In this document: in pieces, positions 1 through 11,271 of the stretch
How the letters are laid out: each line of letters begins with the position of its first letter
Position numbering within the stretch: position 1 is the stretch's first letter
NCBI RefSeq assembly: GCF_018599195.1
Contig: NZ_JAHFVK010000001.1
Location: 558,001-622,000, forward strand
Length of the DNA stretch: 64,000 nucleotides
Source: Croceibacterium selenioxidans
GTDB lineage: Bacteria; Pseudomonadota; Alphaproteobacteria; Sphingomonadales; Sphingomonadaceae
Direction of reading: 5' to 3'
The notes under the pieces: model-generated
Told to the model about the DNA's origin: nothing
Database searches by the model: none
What the model saw: the letters and a program-made list of their open reading frames with translations, nothing else
Made by a program: the position numbers and the translations under genes

Positions 1-112
1 GGTGGCTCGTGCCGGTCGCGCTGACCGTGGCGTTCCAGTTTGCGGTGGCACCGCCCGATGCCAGCGCCGCGACACCCAGCGCAAGGGCAGCGGCAATCCT
101 TCTACCGATCAT
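1..112 (-). CDS. DsbA-family periplasmic thiol-disulfide protein (N-terminus only, cut by window edge)
   Basis: Reading the minus strand from the ATG at 112 gives a short basic start, a hydrophobic Ala/Leu-rich signal segment ending SGGATA, then NWNATVSATGTSH before the window ends. This N-terminus resembles the thioredoxin-fold DsbA-like proteins of sphingomonads, which I recall beginning with a mature NWN motif and sitting directly after dciA. The start codon overlaps the dciA stop as ATGA, so the two genes are probably co-transcribed. Family knowledge suggests a periplasmic disulfide oxidoreductase or isomerase role. The catalytic CxxC lies outside the window, so the assignment rests on the signal peptide, the first mature residues and gene order. 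Confidence 0.6.
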   Translation of the reverse strand, partial: MIGRRIAAALALGVAALASGGATANWNATVSATGTSH

Positions 113-639
113 TCGGACCCCTCTCTCGTTCCAAGACTGCGCGCCAGCGATTCGAGCACGGCACGCAGTTCCGGATCCCCAATATCGCGCAAGCTGTCGC
201 CCAATTCCATCGGGATTGGCTTGAGCGAAGGCGGCGCCGTCCGCACGCCTTCTGCACGCGGCGGCTTAACCGCGCCTTGCCGCAACTTCACCCGCGCCAC
301 AGCCTTGTAGCCGAAGAACCGGTTCACGCGCTCCATGATCTCGGGGATCAGGTGCTGGATCAGCGGGGCATGGGCCGGCAGGACGACCAGTTGCAGGATG
401 CCGTCGTTCTTCTCCCCTGGCGGAAAGCGGATCGCTTCGGGGCTGCAGACTTTCGCATGGGTGGGGCCGACGATCTCGGGCCAGCGCGTGACCACGCTCG
501 ACTGCACGAAACCGAACCGGCGGAACGCGGCGCGCCCGATCTGCGGGACAAGCTCCGCCACCGGCCGAGCGGGACCTCCGCGCGGGCGCTCGTAAGCCTT
601 GGGCTTAACCCCCTTCTTCTTTTCGCCATCGCGTTCCAT
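109..639 (-). CDS. dciA: DciA-like DUF721 protein (probable replicative helicase loader)
   Basis: The protein of about 176 residues contains the DUF721 core: a basic N-terminus, then PQIGRAAFRRFGF, a WPEIVG motif and a block around LQLVVLPAHAPLIQHLIPEI. DciA is the widespread bacterial loader of DnaB helicase and would act in the cytoplasm at replication initiation. I placed the start at the ATG at 639 (MERDGEKKKG) because homologues begin shortly before the YERPRGGPARP segment; an in-frame ATG at 654 is possible. The divergent mutY starts only 29 bases away from 639, so promoters must be very short or lie inside the opposite gene. The stop overlaps the start of the downstream DsbA-like gene. 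Confidence 0.82.
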   Translation of the reverse strand: MERDGEKKKGVKPKAYERPRGGPARPVAELVPQIGRAAFRRFGFVQSSVVTRWPEIVGPTHAKVCSPEAIRFPPGEKNDGILQLVVLPAHAPLIQHLIPEIMERVNRFFGYKAVARVKLRQGAVKPPRAEGVRTAPPSLKPIPMELGDSLRDIGDPELRAVLESLARSLGTREGSE

Positions 640-668
640 GGACGCCAAGCCCATGCCATAGCGGCGCG

Positions 669-1700
669 ATGGAGGATAGGGTCCCAGCCGCTTTGCTCGA
701 ATGGTACGATGGCCACGCGCGCGCATTTCCGTGGAGAATCGCACCTGGCTCGGCCGAACGCCCCGACCCGTACCGGGTGTGGCTGTCGGAGGTCATGCTT
801 CAGCAGACCACGACCGCGCACGCCGCGCCCTATTTCGAAAAGTTCGCCGCTCGCTGGCCAACGGTGAAAGCGCTGGCCGACGCGCCGGAGGAAGCGGTCA
901 TGGCCGAGTGGGCAGGGCTGGGATACTACTCGCGCGCTCGCAACCTCATTGCCTGCGCCAAAGCCGTGGCCGAACGCGGAGGTTTTCCCGAGACCGAAGA
1001 GGGCCTGAGACAACTCCCCGGCCTTGGTGCCTACACCGCTGCGGCGGTAGCGGCGATTGCGTTCGGCGAGGCGGCGACGGTGGTGGACGCCAATGTCGAG
1101 CGGGTGGTCGCCCGCCTGTTCCTGATCGACGAGCCGCTGCCTGGCGCCCGCAAGGCCATCCGGGCCGCTGCCGAAGACATCACCCCGCGCGAACGCCCGG
1201 GCGACTTCGCGCAGGCGATGATGGACCTCGGCGCTACGATCTGCACCACTCGGGCGCCCAAGTGCCTGCTGTGCCCGCTGTCGGCGCCGTGCCTTGCCCG
1301 GGCGCAGGGGAGGCAGTCTGACCTGCCGGTCAAGGCGCGCAAGAAGGAGCGGACTGGGCGCACAGGGACGGCCTTCTGGATCGAACGCAACGGACAGGTC
1401 TGGTTGGTGCGGCGGCCCTCGAAGGGCATGCTCGGCGGAATGCGCGCGCTGCCAGACGATGGCTGGAGCTCGCGCAAGGATGGCTCGGAAAACGCGCCGA
1501 TTCCCGGGGCGTGGAAAGCCGGAGGCGTGGTGCGCCATGGGTTTACGCACTTCGACCTCGAGCTTGGCCTCGCGATCTATGCCGGGGAGAAATTCGGCGC
1601 ATTGGGTGAGGGAGAGTGGTGGCCGATTGCCCGGATCGAGGAGGCGGGGTTGCCGACGCTCTTTGCCAAGGCAGCGCTGTTGGCGATGGCGGTGGAGTAG
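669..1700 (+). CDS. mutY: A/G-specific adenine DNA glycosylase MutY
   Basis: MutY removes adenine mispaired with 8-oxoguanine or guanine in base excision repair. The 343-residue protein shows LSEVMLQQT with catalytic Glu41, the helix-hairpin-helix LPGLGAYTAAAV near 116-127, catalytic Asp140 in VVDANVERV, and the iron-sulfur cysteines at 192, 199, 202 and 208 with exact CX6CX2CX5C spacing. The C-terminal part, with VWLVRRPSKGMLGG, is the NUDIX-like domain that reads 8-oxoG. Length matches the family. It is divergent from dciA. A long antisense open frame covers it and is a codon-bias shadow. Confidence 0.96.
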   Translation: MEDRVPAALLEWYDGHARAFPWRIAPGSAERPDPYRVWLSEVMLQQTTTAHAAPYFEKFAARWPTVKALADAPEEAVMAEWAGLGYYSRARNLIACAKAVAERGGFPETEEGLRQLPGLGAYTAAAVAAIAFGEAATVVDANVERVVARLFLIDEPLPGARKAIRAAAEDITPRERPGDFAQAMMDLGATICTTRAPKCLLCPLSAPCLARAQGRQSDLPVKARKKERTGRTGTAFWIERNGQVWLVRRPSKGMLGGMRALPDDGWSSRKDGSENAPIPGAWKAGGVVRHGFTHFDLELGLAIYAGEKFGALGEGEWWPIARIEEAGLPTLFAKAALLAMAVE

Positions 1701-1776
1701 GCCCTCCCCAAGTTCGTCGCGCGCGCGAGCGGCGAGCGGGGTCCGCGCAAAGGCACCAAGGCGCGAAGCGGTGCAT

Positions 1777-1818
1777 GGGTCGGAAGCGGACAGACTGCTT
1801 TCGACCCATTGCGGGCAT
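1777..1818. repeat. Imperfect hairpin plus dispersed ACCCATTGCGG motif
   Basis: GGGTCGGAAGC at 1777-1787 pairs with GCTTTCGACCC at 1797-1807, with one mismatch. It is followed by ATTGCGGGCAT. The core ACCCATTGCGG recurs with small changes at 2222-2236 and 7050-7064. It could be an intergenic palindromic element or could act as a terminator after mutY, though there is no T-run. Confidence 0.45.
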
Positions 1819-1855
1819 GTTGCGGCCGAAACCACGACGGCCTAGGACTTACGTG

Positions 1856-2212
1856 ATGGCAAAGATCGATCGCCTTGCTCGTTTAGACGTCCGCCGCTTG
1901 GAACTTGAAGCGGAATATTCCGATGCGCTGCTTGTTGCACTTCGTGTTGCGGCGTCGGGGAAGTGGGGTCTGTTCGATCATAATGGCGACCGCCGTACAC
2001 GTGAAGCGATTGCACCAGTCATCGATAATCTGAATGAGATAAGTGAAGCGATTGACCGAGCGAGAGACCAACTCGCGCTGCCGCCATTCGAACTTCATCG
2101 ACAGTTCCTCGCTTCACGAGGCCCGGTGGGTCCGCAAGCGGTAGGTGAACCCAAGCAGGCGCAAGCCTGGCTCGATCGCCTGTCGGGAGAGATCGCAACG
2201 GAACCGGACTGA
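1856..2212 (+). CDS. Hypothetical protein, 118 residues
   Basis: I do not recognise this protein. It starts at ATG 1856 (MAKIDRLARL). The upstream in-frame stretch back to 1616 lies inside mutY and looks non-coding. The product is soluble and charged: an N-terminal helical segment (LDVRRLELEAEYSDALLVAL), a central KWGLFDHNGDRRTREA region, a probable helix with NLNEISEAIDRARDQL, and a C-terminus with AQAWLDRLSGEI. No signal peptide or membrane segment is visible. It stands alone between mutY and the autotransporter, flanked on both sides by the short dispersed motif. The amphipathic helices make it a plausible real gene, but the function is unknown. Confidence 0.6.
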   Translation: MAKIDRLARLDVRRLELEAEYSDALLVALRVAASGKWGLFDHNGDRRTREAIAPVIDNLNEISEAIDRARDQLALPPFELHRQFLASRGPVGPQAVGEPKQAQAWLDRLSGEIATEPD

Positions 2213-2221
2213 GCGGTTCCC

Positions 2222-2236
2222 ACCCGTTGCGGACAC
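2222..2236 (+). repeat. Dispersed motif, second copy
   Basis: ACCCGTTGCGGACAC, a variant of the motif at 1804 and 7050, lies 10 bases after the stop of the hypothetical gene. Confidence 0.35.
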
Positions 2237-2391
2237 TCAAAGTAGCCATTTCTGAGCCGCCCGGCTCGACCGGACCCTTATAGCTTAGTGAGTACAATCG
2301 TCACGGCTTGTCGGGGGATTACCCGATGGCGCGACACAGACGCGGCCCGGTATTTCGAAAAATAGCAGACACTTGAGAGGAGTTCGCTGAG

Positions 2392-7032
<4,641 letters not shown>

Positions 7033-7049
7033 CTGAACGACCGCATTAC

Positions 7050-7064
7050 ACCCATTGCGGCCAT
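7050..7064 (+). repeat. Dispersed motif, third copy
   Basis: ACCCATTGCGGCCAT occurs 18 bases after the autotransporter stop, matching the copies at 1804 and 2222. Confidence 0.35.
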
Positions 7065-7123
7065 CGCTCCGGTCGGTAGGCTACTTCGTTCATCATGGGC
7101 TTGCCTGGATCGAGGAATGCCAA

Positions 7124-7462
7124 ATGACGAAGTACCTGATTTCGTTTCCCAGCGAAGCCATGGTCGTCACCGACGAGGATTTTCCCAATGTGGTGGCCGA
7201 CTCACATGCCGTCATCGAAGAAGCAAAGAAGGCCGGTGTCTACGTATTTGGCGGCGGGATAGATGAGCAGGCGGCTCCGGTGCTGGTATCGTCCGGGGGC
7301 CTGATCTCGCATGAACTTTATCCCGGAAGCACGCTGAACGGCGGTTTCACCATCCTGGAATTGCCGACGCGGGACGAGGCCGTTCGTTGGGCGGCGAAGA
7401 TCGCAAAGGCTTGTCGTTGCTCGCAGGAGCTGCGCGAGTTCGGGTACGATCCGGCAAGCTAA
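7124..7462 (+). CDS. YCII-related (DGPF-type) domain protein
   Basis: The 112-residue product starts MTKYLISFPSEAM at ATG 7124, with GAGGAA as a ribosome binding site 6 bases upstream; the open frame extends further 5' without support. The small alpha-beta fold with GGGIDEQAAPVLV and a C-terminal FTILELPTRDEAVRWAAKIAKACRC-like helix resembles YCII-related proteins, which have a ferredoxin-like fold and no single agreed function. Such proteins often sit beside ECF sigma factors, but none is present here. It is probably transcribed alone. Confidence 0.72.
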   Translation: MTKYLISFPSEAMVVTDEDFPNVVADSHAVIEEAKKAGVYVFGGGIDEQAAPVLVSSGGLISHELYPGSTLNGGFTILELPTRDEAVRWAAKIAKACRCSQELREFGYDPAS

Positions 7463-7471
7463 GCAGGACCG

Positions 7472-7693
7472 TCAAATAATCCCGCCGCCCAGCATCAGCC
7501 GTACGACCGCGATCCCGAACACGATCAGGCAGAAGTTCCGCCCTCCATTCGAACGCGACAAGGCGCCAAGCCCGATGCCGACCACGGCAATGGGCAGCAC
7601 AATCCAATTGCCCCAACCAAGGAACGGGATGGCGGAAGGGATGGCCAGAACCAGCGCGACAATACCGGTGAGGATCGAGAGTACGTTGAGCAT
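7472..7693 (-). CDS. Small hydrophobic membrane protein, 73 residues
   Basis: This short product has two hydrophobic segments, about residues 5-25 (LSILTGIVALVLAIPSAIPF) and 30-47 (NWIVLPIAVVGIGLGAL), with a third weakly hydrophobic stretch before the C-terminal GGGII. It is likely an inner membrane protein of unknown function. It is convergent with the YCII gene, the stops being 9 bases apart. Similar tiny membrane proteins are common in sphingomonads, but I cannot name a family. Confidence 0.55.
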   Translation of the reverse strand: MLNVLSILTGIVALVLAIPSAIPFLGWGNWIVLPIAVVGIGLGALSRSNGGRNFCLIVFGIAVVRLMLGGGII

Positions 7694-7873
7694 GTGCGTT
7701 ATATCGCTAATACACTGGAGCTAATCAAGAGCCCGGAAGAATAGAACTTTCCTACTCACCCCATTTCGGCGCAGGGTCGCCCGATGGCCGAGTCTTCCAT
7801 TCATGCGAGGTCCAAACAGTCGGCGTCAGGCTACGGAAAACGGGGGCGGAAACGGGGGCGGAAACGGCTAAGT

Positions 7874-7909
7874 TGACACTTTCACGTACCGTGTCACCCC
7901 GTCACCCCT
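7874..7909. promoter_or_regulatory. Inverted repeat TGACAC-N11-GTGTCA and GTCACCCC direct repeat upstream of the hydrolase operon
   Basis: TGACAC at 7874-7879 and GTGTCA at 7891-7896 form an inverted repeat. It is followed by two GTCACCCC direct repeats (7893-7909). The 19-mer at 7891-7909 is found again in opposite orientation at 27696-27714. It lies just before the GGAGG of the 7927 gene and could be an operator or a short dispersed repeat. Confidence 0.4.
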
Positions 7910-7926
7910 AGGGAGGAAACTGAGCG

Positions 7927-9231
7927 ATGCAGGAGCTTCTGAAGGACGTCGGTCTCACTCGCCGCCAATGCCTTGGCGGCGCGGCGATGCTGGGAGCGGG
8001 GGCCTTGCTGCCAGGCATTCCGGCCTTCGCCCAGGCCCCGGCCGCGTGGCCCAACGTCACCCGCCTTATCTCCAGCTACGTCGATAGCCGCAAGGTCGCC
8101 AACATGGTGGTGACTCTCGGCTTTGGGCAGGAGGATCCGATGGTGATCGCGGCGGGAGTCGACAGCTTCACCGGCCCACGCCAGTCGGACGGACGCAGCA
8201 TCTACCGCATCTATTCGATGACCAAGCCAATCACCGGCATGGCCGCGATCTCGCTGATCGACGAGGGCAAGCTCGGCCTCGACCAACCCCTCTACGAAAT
8301 CCTGCCCAAGTATCGGAACATGCAGGTGCAGAAGGTCTATGACGGACCGATCACGCCCGACAATCTGGAGCCGGCGATCCGCCCGATCACGATCCGCCAG
8401 ATGCTCACCCACACGGCGGGCATAGGCTATGGCATCGTCCAACAGGGCCCAATCGCCACGGCCTTCCGGGAGAACGGAATCGTCCCCGGCATGGTCACTC
8501 GGCTCCAGGCGCTGCCGATCTTCCGCGGCACGCCGGTGCAGGGGCTAGATGTGTTCGCCGACCGGCTGGCGGAGATGCCGCTGGTCTACCAGCCAGGCAC
8601 GCGGTGGAGCTACTCGATGGCGCTCGACTTGATGGGCCGGGTGATCGAGGTCGTTTCCGGCCAACCCTTCGATCGCTTCCTGCAGGAACGCTTCTTCGAC
8701 CCGCTGACAATGGCGGATACCGGCTTCCAGGTTCCGCGCGAAAACGCGGACCGCATGACGACTAGCTATTTCCTGCTCAACGGCACCCTGCTGCCGATCG
8801 ATCTGGGTGCGAATTCCATCTACTTCGACAAGCCGCCGTTTCCTTTCGGTGGGGCAGGACTGGCGAGCACGCCGCTCGACTACGACAAGTTCCTCAAGAT
8901 GCTGGTCGGCTACGGCGAGACCGGGGGGCTGCGCGTCATAAGCGAGCAGGCGGTCCGTCTCGGCACCTCTAACATCCTGCCGAACACCATCTTGCCCGAG
9001 GACGACTTCACCAAGACCTGGGACTTCGGTGCCGGGGCTCGTGTGGGGCGCGGCGACGAGGCGGGGGTTTACGGCTGGGCCGGCGCAGCGGGGACCATCG
9101 GCTTCGTCCACCTGCCGCTTGGCCTGCGCGCCGGACTGTTCACCCAATACATGCCGCAGATGGAGTATCCGTTGCTCGAAGAATTTCCCGCCGCCATTCG
9201 CGCTGACCTAGCGGCTATGGGCCGGGCATGA
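7927..9231 (+). CDS. Tat-exported serine hydrolase of the beta-lactamase / class C esterase family
   Basis: The 434-residue protein carries a twin-arginine-type leader (TRRQCLGGAAMLGAGALL) ending near FAQA, then a serine beta-lactamase-like fold. The SxxK motif is Ser97-Met-Thr-Lys100, a Tyr-containing second motif lies in WSYSMALDLMG, and YGWAGAAGT corresponds to the third motif. Members include esterases, D-aminopeptidases and penicillin-recognising enzymes; this one is most like EstB-type carboxylesterases, but the substrate is unknown. A clear GGGAGGAAAC ribosome site precedes the ATG. Its stop overlaps the nudC start by 4 bases, so it heads a three-gene operon. Confidence 0.87.
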   Translation: MQELLKDVGLTRRQCLGGAAMLGAGALLPGIPAFAQAPAAWPNVTRLISSYVDSRKVANMVVTLGFGQEDPMVIAAGVDSFTGPRQSDGRSIYRIYSMTKPITGMAAISLIDEGKLGLDQPLYEILPKYRNMQVQKVYDGPITPDNLEPAIRPITIRQMLTHTAGIGYGIVQQGPIATAFRENGIVPGMVTRLQALPIFRGTPVQGLDVFADRLAEMPLVYQPGTRWSYSMALDLMGRVIEVVSGQPFDRFLQERFFDPLTMADTGFQVPRENADRMTTSYFLLNGTLLPIDLGANSIYFDKPPFPFGGAGLASTPLDYDKFLKMLVGYGETGGLRVISEQAVRLGTSNILPNTILPEDDFTKTWDFGAGARVGRGDEAGVYGWAGAAGTIGFVHLPLGLRAGLFTQYMPQMEYPLLEEFPAAIRADLAAMGRA

Positions 9232-10106
9232 ACTCCATCGCCTTTGCCGGTCAGCCGCTAGACCGCGCCGACCATCTGCGTACCGATCCTGAGAAGCTGG
9301 CGGCGCTGCGCGCGGGTGATGCCCTGCTGCTCAAGCTGGAGGGTCTCTTGCCGGAGCTGTCCGAGGACGGGGGCCTGGCGTGGGGGCCGGTGAGCGAAGC
9401 GCCGGGTGACGTCGAACTGGTGTTCCTCGGTCAGCGAGAGGGACAGGCGCTGTTCGCTGCCGTTCCCACCGAAGGCGATCCGGACCCGGCCTACGCTCAC
9501 CGCAAGACCTGGGGCGCGATCGCGCAGCTGGGGGCGGCAGACCTCGCGATCTTCGGCACCGCACGCAGTGTGCTCGACTGGCACGCGCGACACCGTTTCT
9601 GCGCCCGTTGCGGACGGCCGACGCACTTGGCCAAGGGCGGTTGGCAGCGGGACTGCGGGTCCTGCTCGGCCCAGCATTTCCCCCGTGTCGACCCTGTCGC
9701 GATCATGCTCGTCGAATGCGAGGGCAAGCTCCTGCTCGGCCGACAGTCGCGATTTCCGCCGCGCAGCTATTCTGCACTCGCCGGCTTCGTCGAACCCGGC
9801 GAGACGATCGAGGAGGCCGTGGCGCGCGAGGTGTTCGAAGAGGCCGGGGTGCGGGTGCGCGACGTGCGCTACGTCGCCAGCCAGCCCTGGCCGTTCCCCT
9901 CACAGCTGATGATCGGGTGCATAGGAAAAGCGGACAGCCGTGAACTTGCGATCGACAAGACCGAGATCGAAGACGCAAACTGGTTCACGAGATCCGACGT
10001 GGCCGAGGCGATGGCGAAGGGGGCGGAGAGTGAAAGTTTCATTCCCCCGCCACGCCAGGCGATCGCCCATCACTTGTTGCAATGGTGGCTGGAGCAAACC
10101 GCATGA
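9228..10106 (+). CDS. nudC: NAD(H) / NAD-RNA pyrophosphatase NudC
   Basis: NudC hydrolyses NADH to NMNH and AMP and removes NAD caps from RNA. The 292-residue protein has the zinc ribbon CARC and CGSC, the Nudix box GFVEPGETIEEAVAREVFEEAG, and the diagnostic SQPWPFPSQLM motif that separates NudC from other Nudix enzymes. The start overlaps the preceding hydrolase stop (ATGA) and its own stop overlaps the next start in the same way, so expression is translationally coupled. Confidence 0.94.
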   Translation: MNSIAFAGQPLDRADHLRTDPEKLAALRAGDALLLKLEGLLPELSEDGGLAWGPVSEAPGDVELVFLGQREGQALFAAVPTEGDPDPAYAHRKTWGAIAQLGAADLAIFGTARSVLDWHARHRFCARCGRPTHLAKGGWQRDCGSCSAQHFPRVDPVAIMLVECEGKLLLGRQSRFPPRSYSALAGFVEPGETIEEAVAREVFEEAGVRVRDVRYVASQPWPFPSQLMIGCIGKADSRELAIDKTEIEDANWFTRSDVAEAMAKGAESESFIPPPRQAIAHHLLQWWLEQTA

Positions 10107-10789
10107 CCGAGAGACCCAAGATCGCTGTCGACATCTGGTCCGATGTCATGTGTCCCTGGTGCGCCATCGGCTATACGCAATTTGCCAAATCGGTTAGCGA
10201 ACTGTCGAGCGAGGTCGACGTCACCGTTCGCTGGATGCCGTTCGAACTCAATCCCGAACTTCCTGCCGAAGGCAAGGATCAGGCCCGGCACCTTGCGGAA
10301 GTCTACAGCCGCACTCCGGCGGAGATCGCTGCGATGCGCAGCAATATGCAGGAGACCGCCGAGCGTGCGGGCTTTCCGATGGCCTACACCGGCGAGGGTG
10401 ACGAGCCCGCGCCGATGATCTGGAACACCTTCGACGCCCACAAGCTTCTGCGCTGGGCGCTGGCGGAGCAGGGGCCCGAGGCGCAGACCCGGCTCGAGGT
10501 AGCTTTGTTCAAGGCGCATTTCCAGCAGCGCCGCAACGTGAGCGACCGGGAGGTGCTGCTCGACATCGCGGCTGCCGAGGGGCTCGACCGCGCCAAGGCG
10601 GCGGCCGCGCTGGATGACGAGGCGCTCGCTATCGCCACGCGTTACGAGGAAGAGCGGGGGCGGCAAGCGGGGATTAACTCGGTGCCGAGCTTCGTGATCG
10701 ACGGCAAATACCTGATCCTCGGTGCCCGCGAGCAGCAGGACTTCTCCAAGATGCTGCGGCAGGTCGCGGGTCTGGTTCAGGCCGCTTAA
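10103..10789 (+). CDS. DsbA-family FrnE-like oxidoreductase
   Basis: This 228-residue protein begins MTERPKIAVDIWSDVMCPWC, where the CPWC active site early in the chain without a signal peptide points to the cytoplasmic FrnE/2-hydroxychromene-2-carboxylate-isomerase-like branch of the DsbA clan. The cis-Pro loop is GINSVPSFVIDGKY near the C-terminus. FrnE-type proteins act in thiol-disulfide exchange and are linked to oxidative stress resistance in some bacteria. I chose ATG 10103 because it overlaps the nudC stop as ATGA; an ATG at 10082 is in frame but lies inside nudC. Confidence 0.9.
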   Translation: MTERPKIAVDIWSDVMCPWCAIGYTQFAKSVSELSSEVDVTVRWMPFELNPELPAEGKDQARHLAEVYSRTPAEIAAMRSNMQETAERAGFPMAYTGEGDEPAPMIWNTFDAHKLLRWALAEQGPEAQTRLEVALFKAHFQQRRNVSDREVLLDIAAAEGLDRAKAAAALDDEALAIATRYEEERGRQAGINSVPSFVIDGKYLILGAREQQDFSKMLRQVAGLVQAA

Positions 10790-10792
10790 ATC

Positions 10793-10821
10793 TTGACACA
10801 ACGAACCATATCGGTTATGTG
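10793..10821 (+). promoter_or_regulatory. Strong sigma-70-like promoter facing a gene-free region
   Basis: TTGACA at 10793-10798 is separated by exactly 17 bases from TATGTG at 10816-10821. It lies 4 bases after the frnE-like stop and points toward a stretch with no credible plus-strand gene; the next gene is on the opposite strand. Initiation would be expected near 10828. Confidence 0.6.
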
Positions 10822-10827
10822 CCCCGC

Positions 10828-11188
10828 CGTCAGAATGCCACTGACACCAGCGACGGGTGCGGGAGCGGTTAGCGCTTCGCTTCTCTCTCCCGCGCAAGGC
10901 CGGCGCCCTTCCGACATCGTCAGAGGGTGTCCGCAGGATACGGGGATGACAACCGCTGGCGGGACCTGCGAGCCCTAACCGCCAGCGCCTCGGGTCCGAC
11001 AGGGCCGAGCAGCGAGGTTTGCCGCAGCCCTCGCCGCCGTTCGCACTCCATGCTCGCGCAAGGCAATCCTGTGACGCCCAGGACGCGCCGGCCTTTGCCC
11101 GTCCGCGACTTTGGTCTTCCCGGCGTTAGGCCCGCACTCGCCCGCGGGTGGTTGGCTGTGCCTGCTCCCCTCCCGCAAGCGGGAGGGG
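10828..11188 (+). ncRNA. Candidate structured non-coding RNA of unknown family
   Basis: This stretch follows the promoter at 10793 and has no convincing gene. Predicted pairings by eye: GTCAG/CTGAC near 10831-10847; GCGGGAG/CTCCCGC around 10870-10903; CAACCGCTGGCGGG (10950-10963) with CCCGCGGGTGGTTG (11141-11154) as a long-range closing stem; GAGCCCTAAC (10970-10979) with GTTAGGCCCGC (11125-11135) extending it; inner hairpins CTCGG/CCGAG (10989-11009), GCGAGG/CCTCGC (11012-11034) and TCCTG/CAGGA (11067-11083). A competing perfect hairpin CGCTGGCGG/CCGCCAGCG (10954-10987) would exclude the closing stem. I checked for tmRNA, RNase P and SRP signatures and did not find them; 6S-like RNA remains possible. 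Both ends are estimates. Confidence 0.38.
11167..11188. terminator. Perfect GC hairpin, possible end of the upstream transcript
   Basis: CCCCTCCCGC and GCGGGAGGGG are separated by only AA, giving a very stable stem. No U-run follows, so termination is plausible but unproven; it also resembles the dispersed intergenic palindromes of these genomes. Confidence 0.4.
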
Positions 11189-11202
11189 GATACCCTCCAG
11201 AT

Positions 11203-11226
11203 CCTCCCCGAGTTCGCTCGGGGAGG
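11203..11226. repeat. Intergenic palindrome of the CTCCCCGAG family
   Basis: CCTCCCCGAG and CTCGGGGAGG flank a TTCG loop. A relative with the same CTCCCCGAG/CTCGGGGAG arms lies at 37709-37731. It sits between the candidate RNA and the convergent chemoreceptor gene and may stop transcription from either side. Confidence 0.5.
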
Positions 11227-11271
11227 GGGACCGCCGACGCAGTCGGGGGCGGACGGGCTCTCGCGGGAGGA

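Noticed and set aside
360-1835. 491-codon open frame antisense to mutY
   Set aside because: mutY has every catalytic and cluster residue in the other strand; the antisense product is low-complexity Arg/Ala/Gly-rich, a known effect of high-GC codon bias.
10940-10980. tmRNA-like tag reading frame (GDDNRWRDLRAL then stop)
   Set aside because: Resembles the AN-DN start of alphaproteobacterial tags, but the end is not ALAA-like and no tRNA-like acceptor or T-loop sequence is present.
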